A DNA stretch of 5,655 nt from Alphaproteobacteria bacterium UBA6189 (GTDB lineage: Bacteria; Pseudomonadota; Alphaproteobacteria; Rickettsiales; UBA3002), in assembly GCA_002422745.1 (NCBI GenBank), contig DITH01000107.1, positions 1 through 5,655 of the forward strand. Reading direction: 5' to 3'. Position 1 is the stretch's first letter. Each line of letters begins with the position of its first letter. Below the pieces are notes generated by a model, which did no database searches, had not been told where the DNA came from, and saw nothing but the letters and a program-made list of their open reading frames with translations. Positions 1 to 4,448 of the stretch are shown in pieces. Made by a program: the position numbers and the translations under genes.

Positions 1-118
1 AAATCCCATATCTTATATCCATAAACCGATGCAAAGGAAAGCGGTTTCCTGCCGATCTTAACGGAAAATACTTAAAATTAACCCTTTTTTAATCAACATA
101 GGGCAAATCTAATTCCAC
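1..118. other. AT-rich upstream intergenic region
   Basis: No coding frame is supported here: all three forward frames carry stops and the base composition is clearly more AT-rich than the rest of the window. It holds a small inverted repeat at 35-50 (AGGAAA, 4-nt loop, TTTCCT), with no T-tract after it, and a cluster of four TTAA words (58-61, 72-75, 78-81, 89-92). The last two form a CtrA-like box, listed separately. The region most likely carries the promoter of the gene starting at 119. Confidence 0.6.
78..92 (+). promoter_or_regulatory. Putative CtrA binding site (TTAA-N7-TTAA)
   Basis: The sequence TTAACCCTTTTTTAA matches the full CtrA consensus TTAA-N7-TTAA, and the first half-site continues TTAACC as in many known sites. 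It lies 27 to 41 bases before the ATG at 119, a sensible place for an activator or repressor site. CtrA is the cell-cycle and motility response regulator of Alphaproteobacteria. The assignment depends on the host being an alphaproteobacterium, and AT-rich DNA yields chance TTAA words, so this is a candidate only. Confidence 0.4.
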
Positions 119-1276
119 ATGCGCCCTGCGGTTATTAAAACCCTGAATTTTCGAATGAGCCTGCTGAGCGATCATGCCAGCAGCGTAAGCCTGACCGTGT
201 TTGGAGGGCTGCTATTCGTTCTGAACGCGATGATGATGGAACGCAACGTATCCGCATTCGCTAGCGATTCGCTCTGGCAAGCCCTGGCAAAATTACATGG
301 ACAGGATGTGCAATTATGGATTTCGGTGAATGCAGCGTTCCTAAGCATGTATCTCCTACTCTGCTGGCGTTTCGCGGTGCCGATGGCCCGGGTAGTGCAG
401 CTTGTCCAGGACACCGCGACCCATCTCGGTCAGCCGGTGGGCGGTCCGGTGGTGCCCCGCTCGATACCCCGTACACTGGAAGTGGTCCGTCATCTGGCCT
501 GCATGGTCCAGGAAGAAGCGTGCCATCGTCAGGAATTGCGGCGTGAACTCGATCATGCCCGCCAGGTGTTAGCCCAGTATCGCTCCCAACAATCCATACT
601 TATGCGTTCGGCAAATCAGGCCGCGATTCAGCAATACCAGGCGGTGCTTGGCTACGCCCATTACCTGGAGGAGCATATCGACCACCAGCGGCGCGATCAG
701 GATTTACGCTATGATTTCGACGATGTCTGCGAAGCAAGTTTTAACCTCCGCTTAATTGCCGGTGCGTTGACCTTATCGCACGAGAGCAGCCCTACCCAGA
801 TTCAGGCGGTTCGGCTGGCCGACATGATGCAGCAGACCATGCTGGCACTTGCGCCTAGTCTCGATCGCCGTGCCATGCAACTCACCACGGTCGAGGTCGA
901 TAGCTCGGTGCAGGCAAAGGCCGACCCGGCGATTCTGTCGCATGTGGTCTGGATGATGCTGCTCGGCATGATCCGCTATGCGGAGGATGAAAGCACCCTT
1001 CGCATCCGTTGCCTGCGCGATCCGCTGAACCGGCGGGCCTTACTGAGCATTGTAGTGAGCGAGCTGGCACCCGGCCGGATGAGCAGTGATGAACGCGCCG
1101 CCTATTTTGTGCGCCAGCAAACCCATAGTGGCCATATGTTTGCGGAAACGCTCAGCCAGCATGGCAATGTCCAACTGGCGGCATTGTTGCTACGCCGATT
1201 GCATGCGGTGATTGAGGTCGTCCCGCTATCGCCGTATGCGTGCGAGCTTTGCCTTAGCCTACCCTTGGCAGAATAG
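119..1276 (+). CDS. Two-pass membrane pseudo-histidine kinase-like protein
   Basis: A 385-aa protein with the build of a small sensor kinase. Two hydrophobic segments (about residues 20-40 and 67-83) enclose a short loop of about 25 residues, followed by a helical, charged stretch (about 115-160) likely to be a signalling helix or coiled coil. Residues 164-186 align with a dimerisation/phosphoacceptor (DHp) helix through the AVLGYAHYLEE stretch, but the position expected for the phosphorylated histidine is Gln167. Residues 269-288 look like the ATPase N-box, yet the two usual asparagines are Met279 and Gly283, and no DxGxG box is visible. The C-terminus (about 352-385) resembles the final strand/helix/strand of an HATPase domain. 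I infer a catalytically dead kinase-like protein acting by binding partners, or a divergent family. No Shine-Dalgarno is visible before ATG 119 or the in-frame ATG at 155, so the start is uncertain. A CtrA-like box lies upstream. Confidence 0.7.
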   Translation: MRPAVIKTLNFRMSLLSDHASSVSLTVFGGLLFVLNAMMMERNVSAFASDSLWQALAKLHGQDVQLWISVNAAFLSMYLLLCWRFAVPMARVVQLVQDTATHLGQPVGGPVVPRSIPRTLEVVRHLACMVQEEACHRQELRRELDHARQVLAQYRSQQSILMRSANQAAIQQYQAVLGYAHYLEEHIDHQRRDQDLRYDFDDVCEASFNLRLIAGALTLSHESSPTQIQAVRLADMMQQTMLALAPSLDRRAMQLTTVEVDSSVQAKADPAILSHVVWMMLLGMIRYAEDESTLRIRCLRDPLNRRALLSIVVSELAPGRMSSDERAAYFVRQQTHSGHMFAETLSQHGNVQLAALLLRRLHAVIEVVPLSPYACELCLSLPLAE

Positions 1277-1361
1277 TACTGTCGTCGCGCAGGGTAATGG
1301 CGTTGTGATGCGTATCAGGATGGTACGGTACCTGCGTACGAAGCAACCAAAGGAGAATCAC
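1277..1361. promoter_or_regulatory. Intergenic region, likely promoter of the six-gene operon
   Basis: This 85-bp gap is the only sizeable non-coding space before the six-gene block, so the operon promoter probably lies here or in the end of the upstream gene. It contains a palindrome, GGTAC-G-GTACC (1322-1332), followed by the palindromic CGTACG (1335-1340). A strong Shine-Dalgarno (AAGGAG, 1350-1355) sits 6 nt before the ATG at 1362. I could not find a convincing GGAAC-type ECF -35 element or a sigma-70 promoter by eye. Confidence 0.35.
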
Positions 1362-1688
1362 ATGAAGAAATTTGCTAGTTTGAGCGCCGTGGGCGTTATG
1401 GTCGCCCTGTTTGCCGGTCAGGCCATGGCCGAAGGCCCAAAGGGCGAGCACGGTAAACGCCACGGCCAGATGTTCGAGGAAACCGACACCAATAAAGATG
1501 GCATCGTGACCCGCGAGGAATTCCATGCCCAGGGCGACAAATTATTCGCCAAGCTCGACACAAACGGCGACGGCAAAATCACCAAGGCAGAACGTGACGC
1601 CAAACATGCCGAAATGAAGGAGAAATGGGCGGCAAAGCGCGCGGAAGGGAAAACCAAGCGCGAGGCAGCCGGCGGGGTAGCGGAATAA
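1362..1688 (+). CDS. Exported small EF-hand protein
   Basis: A 108-aa protein with a Sec signal peptide (residues 1-23; MKK n-region, hydrophobic core, AMA cleavage site before Glu24), so the mature protein of about 85 residues should be periplasmic or secreted. It carries two canonical EF-hand loops: residues 42-53 (D42, N44, D46, G47, E53) and 66-77 (D66, N68, D70, G71, E77). All calcium-ligand positions are present, so calcium binding is expected, although related small EF-hand proteins have not all been tested. The C-terminal third (78-108) is a Lys/Glu/Ala-rich, probably helical tail. The start is set by AAGGAG at 1350-1355, 6 nt upstream; the frame stays open further upstream but that stretch overlaps the previous gene and lacks signal-peptide character. 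It lies 39 bp ahead of the sigma factor gene and is probably in the same operon. EF-hand genes beside ECF sigma/metal-sensor genes are a recurring proteobacterial arrangement, as I recall it. Confidence 0.9.
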   Translation: MKKFASLSAVGVMVALFAGQAMAEGPKGEHGKRHGQMFEETDTNKDGIVTREEFHAQGDKLFAKLDTNGDGKITKAERDAKHAEMKEKWAAKRAEGKTKREAAGGVAE

Positions 1689-1727
1689 CGCTGTTGCCCG
1701 CACATCGGACGGTGTAACGTGCAGATA

Positions 1728-2300
1728 ATGAGCACCGAACCCGCTACCGACGCAACGTTGATGGCCCGGGTCGCCGATGGCGATTCCGTGGCCTTCGGCG
1801 TGTTGGTACGGCGGCATCTCCCCCGCGCGTATGCGATCGCGCGTCGGGTTTTGCCGCACGACCATGAAGCCGAGGACGCCGCGCAGGAGGCCTTCACTAA
1901 AGTGTGGGTCCATGCGCGGAACTACCAGCCCGATACGGCGGCCTTCACCACCTGGTTACACCGCATCGTGGTGAATGCCAGTCTCGATATGTGCCGGCGT
2001 AAACGACCGCAGGCGGTCGAGGAATCGGTGCTGCATGCCGTAGCCGATGGGGGTGAAAATGCCGAACAACTGGCCGCCCGCCACGAGGAAGCCAACCAGT
2101 TGCAGGCCGCCATTGCCAGTCTGCCGCCGCAGCAACGCGCCGCCATCACGCTGTGCTACACAGAGGAATATACCAATGCCGAAGCCGCTAGCCTGATGGG
2201 GCTGCACCTTAAAGCGCTGGAAGGATTACTGGTGCGAGCGCGAAAAAGCCTCCGCACGCAGTTGAAGGAACTATATGAAGGAGCCCGCCATGCGGCATGA
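1728..2300 (+). CDS. ECF-type RNA polymerase sigma factor
   Basis: A 190-aa sigma-70 family protein of the extracytoplasmic function (ECF) class, made only of sigma region 2 and region 4. Region 2 spans about residues 10-93, with the core-binding/-10 segment EAEDAAQEAFTKVW (47-60) and the WLHRIVVNASLDMCRRKR stretch (76-93). Region 4 spans about 132-178, beginning LPPQQRAAITLCY, with a helix-turn-helix at about 149-170 that would read the -35 element. It would direct RNA polymerase to a stress regulon and is expected to be held inactive by the membrane protein encoded next. ATG 1728 gives a typical MSTEP start but lacks a clear Shine-Dalgarno; an in-frame GTG at 1719 (three residues longer) has a weak GGACGG 6 nt upstream and cannot be excluded. 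The 3' end overlaps the next gene by 11 bp and carries its ribosome-binding site, suggesting coupled expression of sigma and anti-sigma. Confidence 0.93.
   Translation: MSTEPATDATLMARVADGDSVAFGVLVRRHLPRAYAIARRVLPHDHEAEDAAQEAFTKVWVHARNYQPDTAAFTTWLHRIVVNASLDMCRRKRPQAVEESVLHAVADGGENAEQLAARHEEANQLQAAIASLPPQQRAAITLCYTEEYTNAEAASLMGLHLKALEGLLVRARKSLRTQLKELYEGARHAA
2278..2283 (+). promoter_or_regulatory. Ribosome-binding site inside the sigma gene that fixes the anti-sigma start
   Basis: AAGGAG lies within the last codons of the sigma factor gene, 6 nt before the ATG at 2290. It argues for that ATG over the in-frame ATG at 2275, which would put this motif inside the coding sequence and has no comparable site of its own. 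Confidence 0.7.
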
Positions 2301-2598
2301 CGACGAAGACATGATATTACGCGACGCGCTCGCCCGCACGGCGCCCGCCGTACCGCCGGGTCTGGCGGCACGGATTGTCGCTCAGGCGACGGCGCAGCCG
2401 CAGAAACTCGGGTGGCTGACATGGGTGCGCCGGGCATTCAGCGAATGGGATTATGCATTGAATATGAAAGGCGCAGCGCTCGCCGCGTTTGCAGCACTTG
2501 GGCTGCTCTCCGCCCAGCTTAGCACGCCCGATACTTCAGGCTACGGGATGGAGCTGACCACAGTGCTGAGTGAACCGAACTGGACGGAGGCTTTATGA
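2290..2598 (+). CDS. Short single-pass membrane anti-sigma factor-like protein
   Basis: A 102-aa protein. Residues 1-40 are cytoplasm-type sequence, acidic at the start (HDDEDMILRDAL) and continuing with PAVPPGLAARIVAQA, a pattern common in the sigma-binding part of short alphaproteobacterial anti-sigma proteins. A Trp/Arg-rich juxtamembrane stretch (42-53; W42, W45, R47, R48, W53) leads to one hydrophobic segment (about 61-77), leaving a periplasmic tail of about 25 residues. No zinc anti-sigma motif (HxxxCxxC) is present; the protein has no cysteine. Size, topology and position between an ECF sigma gene and a Metal_resist sensor gene recall CnrY/NccY of nickel-cobalt resistance, though I claim no detailed sequence match. 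The expected role is to hold the sigma factor at the inner membrane until the sensor signals. It overlaps the sigma gene by 11 bp and the next gene by 4 bp (ATGA). Confidence 0.75.
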   Translation: MRHDDEDMILRDALARTAPAVPPGLAARIVAQATAQPQKLGWLTWVRRAFSEWDYALNMKGAALAAFAALGLLSAQLSTPDTSGYGMELTTVLSEPNWTEAL

Positions 2599-3101
2599 AA
2601 CATTGTTCGCCGCATCGGTGGTGGGGGGGCGTGGTCTTGTTCGTCTCGCTGGCAATGAACGTATTTTTGTTAGGGTGGCTGTTTGGCGATGGGCAATGGC
2701 GCGAGCCGCCGCGTGAACGTGGCATGTTCCTGGAACGGTTCCAGGATAAAATGGAGCAGTTACCGGCCGAGCATCGCGCCGCAGTGAAGCCCGTCATTGC
2801 GCGCTATATGCCGCGCATGAAACAGCAGATGAGCGCGATTCGTGAAACGCGCGAAGCGCTCGATACGGTGCTCAAACGCGACGATTACCGACGGGCCGAT
2901 GCCGAGGCCATCTTCAGGCGGATGGACGAGCAAATGCGCAGCATGCAATCGCTGGTGCAGGGTATGATGCTGGATGTAGCCGATGTGCTGCCCGCCGACG
3001 CGCGCACCGCGTTTCTTGACCGGCCGGAACGCCGGGACCGGGGCGACGCGCCGCCGCGCCGTCGCACACCACCGGATAACCGTGGCGAGTTGCGTGAGTA
3101 A
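2595..3101 (+). CDS. Membrane-anchored periplasmic metal/stress sensor (Metal_resist, CnrX/Spy-like)
   Basis: A 168-aa protein with an N-terminal membrane anchor (about residues 11-31) and no obvious cleavage site, then a long all-helical periplasmic domain (about 40-140). The alternating charged/hydrophobic helices, with LPAEHRAAVKPVIARYMPRMKQQM and a later FRRMDEQMRSMQSL helix, fit the Metal_resist / heavy-metal sensor family that includes CnrX and is related in fold to ZraP and Spy. Methionines are spaced along helix faces (M72, M75, M79; M110, M114, M117; M124, M125), while His60 is the only histidine in this domain and there is no cysteine. The tail (142-168) is Arg/Pro-rich with 9 arginines in 27 residues, perhaps disordered. 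It should transmit a periplasmic signal to the anti-sigma encoded just before it. Its start overlaps that gene (ATGA) and has CGGAGG 4 nt upstream. A Spy-like chaperone role is the alternative. Confidence 0.8.
   Translation: MKHCSPHRWWGGVVLFVSLAMNVFLLGWLFGDGQWREPPRERGMFLERFQDKMEQLPAEHRAAVKPVIARYMPRMKQQMSAIRETREALDTVLKRDDYRRADAEAIFRRMDEQMRSMQSLVQGMMLDVADVLPADARTAFLDRPERRDRGDAPPRRRTPPDNRGELRE
2728..2746. repeat. 19-nt perfect odd palindrome inside the sensor gene
   Basis: TCCTGGAAC-G-GTTCCAGGA has 9-bp perfect arms around one base. It lies in the codons for about residues 45-51 of the sensor. The single central base prevents a full hairpin, so if it matters it is more like a protein-binding operator than an RNA structure. 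It carries GGAAC on both strands, the core of many ECF -35 elements. It may be chance. Confidence 0.3.
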
Positions 3102-4446
3102 CGCTCTGCCATTGCATGCGGCAGCGCGCTTTGGCCTCGGCGCGAAACCCGGCGAGCTCACCATCATTGGTAACGATCCGCGCGGCTGGACAAGCCAGCA
3201 ATTAAAGCAGCCCCGCCTTCCCGCTAGCCTGACGCCGGATGACGCCCTAAAATTTCTGGTGCGCGAAACGCAGGGCGAAAAAAACCGTCTGATTCTCACC
3301 GATGCGGTCGACCCTGCGAATCGAAACAAGACGGAGGAGCTGCGGCCTTACTTCTTAAAACACACCGCCGCCCGTTTTGCCGAACAGGCCTCGACTGACC
3401 AGCCCTTTCTTGAACGGCTGGTTTTATTTTGGAGCAACCATTTCACGGTGTCGCTCGAGAAAGTATTAGTGGCGGGTATGGTGCATCGGTACGAGTACGA
3501 GGCGATTCGCCCACACGTGCTCGGGTATTTCAGCGATATGCTGCTGGCGGTCGCGCGCTCACCGGCCATGCTGTATTACCTCGATAATGCGCAATCGATC
3601 GGCCCCAACTCGCGGATTGGCACGCGGCGCGACAAGCGCGGCTTGAATGAAAACCTGGCGCGCGAAATTCTTGAACTGCATACGCTCGGCGTTGAGGGTG
3701 GCTACAGCCAGCCGGATGTGGTGGCGCTGGCAAACATCATCACGGGGTGGACGCTGGCTAAAGTGCCGGGCAGCCCGTCGGTGACGGCATTGGCATTTGA
3801 GTTTATGCCCGCCATGCACGAGCCGGGCGAGAAGCTGTTGCTCGGCAAGCGCATTGCTGAAGCTGGCGAGGAGGAAGGGGTTGCGGCGCTGCGCATGCTG
3901 GCCAATCACCCCTCCACGGCACGGCATCTGGCCACCAAGCTGGCGCGACATTTTATTCACGACACGCCGCCATCAGCGGCGGTGGAGGCGCTCACCCGCA
4001 GCTATTTGCAAAGCGGAGGGCATTTGGGCACGGTCATGCAAACATTGATCGCTCTACCGGAAAGCTGGCAGCACCCGCTGGTGAAAGTGAAAACGCCGTA
4101 CGAATATCTCCTTTCGGCTTACCGGCTGACCCAGGCCGATCTGCGCGCCAATGCGCTCCGCCGCAGTTTCGAATCACTAAATTACCGCCCCTTCTCGGCT
4201 GGCTCGCCCAAAGGCGAGCCTGACACTGCCGCCGATTGGGCCGCGCCCGATGCAGTCATGAAACGGATAGAATGGGCACACCGGTTCAGTCAGATCCTTC
4301 CCGCCCGCACCGATCCGATGCAATTGGCAACCGAGGCGCTAGGTGATGCGCTGACGGCGAATACCCGGCAAACGATTGAGCGGGCCGCGAGCGGCAGCGA
4401 TGGGATCGCCTTCCTGCTGGCCAGCCCTGAATTCATGCGGAGATGA
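3094..4446 (+). CDS. DUF1800 family protein
   Basis: A 450-aa member of the DUF1800 family (PF08811), full length for the family and of unknown biochemical function. The family core begins at once with LHAAARFGLGAKPGEL (about 7-22). Signature segments follow: FWSNHFTVS (112-120), the diagnostic GLNENLAREILELHTLGV block (183-200) running into EGGYSQPDVVALANIITGW, SPKGEPDTAADW (371-382), and the terminal LLASPEFMRR. No signal peptide or membrane segment is seen. I chose GTG 3094, which overlaps the preceding stop by 8 bp (GTGAGTAA) and has GGCGAG 4 nt upstream; GTG 3082 is in frame and possible. A much earlier in-frame start at 2983 would add about 37 residues of unlike composition lying wholly over the sensor gene, so I reject it. 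It is followed 2 bp later by DUF1501; the two families are habitual neighbours in many bacteria, which suggests that they work together. Confidence 0.92.
   Translation: MSNALPLHAAARFGLGAKPGELTIIGNDPRGWTSQQLKQPRLPASLTPDDALKFLVRETQGEKNRLILTDAVDPANRNKTEELRPYFLKHTAARFAEQASTDQPFLERLVLFWSNHFTVSLEKVLVAGMVHRYEYEAIRPHVLGYFSDMLLAVARSPAMLYYLDNAQSIGPNSRIGTRRDKRGLNENLAREILELHTLGVEGGYSQPDVVALANIITGWTLAKVPGSPSVTALAFEFMPAMHEPGEKLLLGKRIAEAGEEEGVAALRMLANHPSTARHLATKLARHFIHDTPPSAAVEALTRSYLQSGGHLGTVMQTLIALPESWQHPLVKVKTPYEYLLSAYRLTQADLRANALRRSFESLNYRPFSAGSPKGEPDTAADWAAPDAVMKRIEWAHRFSQILPARTDPMQLATEALGDALTANTRQTIERAASGSDGIAFLLASPEFMRR
4201..4220 (+). repeat. GC-rich perfect hairpin inside the DUF1800 gene
   Basis: GGCTCGCC-CAAA-GGCGAGCC forms an 8-bp perfect stem with a 4-nt loop, in the codons for residues 370-376. 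No T-tract follows, so it is not an intrinsic terminator. The encoded SPKGEPDT stretch looks like ordinary family sequence, so the symmetry may be incidental. Confidence 0.3.
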
Positions 4447-4448
4447 CC

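Noticed and set aside
35..50. Inverted repeat as a terminator of an upstream gene
   Set aside because: The stem is only 6 bp and not GC-rich, no T-tract follows it, and no upstream gene is visible.
119..1276. Identification of the first gene as ChpT or as an active histidine kinase
   Set aside because: ChpT is soluble and keeps its phosphorylated histidine, while this protein has two membrane segments and lacks both the His and the N-box residues at the aligned positions.
1212..1361. N-terminal extension of the EF-hand protein
   Set aside because: It would overlap the preceding gene, and it destroys the clean signal peptide that starts at 1362 behind a strong AAGGAG.
1689..1727. Promoter or terminator between the EF-hand and sigma genes
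   Set aside because: The 39-bp gap shows no hairpin with a T-tract and no recognisable -35/-10 pair, so I treat the genes as one operon.
1418..1897. A 159-codon open frame on the - strand
   Set aside because: It is antisense to the EF-hand and sigma genes, both firmly supported by motifs, and its low-complexity Ala/Ser/Arg composition is typical of a shadow frame.
2983..3093. N-terminal extension of the DUF1800 protein to an upstream ATG
   Set aside because: It would overlap the sensor gene by about 119 bp and add Arg/Pro-rich residues that are neither a signal peptide nor family sequence; GTG 3094 begins just before the family core.
2760..3329. A 189-codon open frame on the - strand across the sensor/DUF1800 junction
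   Set aside because: It overlaps two recognisable genes, and its product has no domain pattern or plausible start signal.
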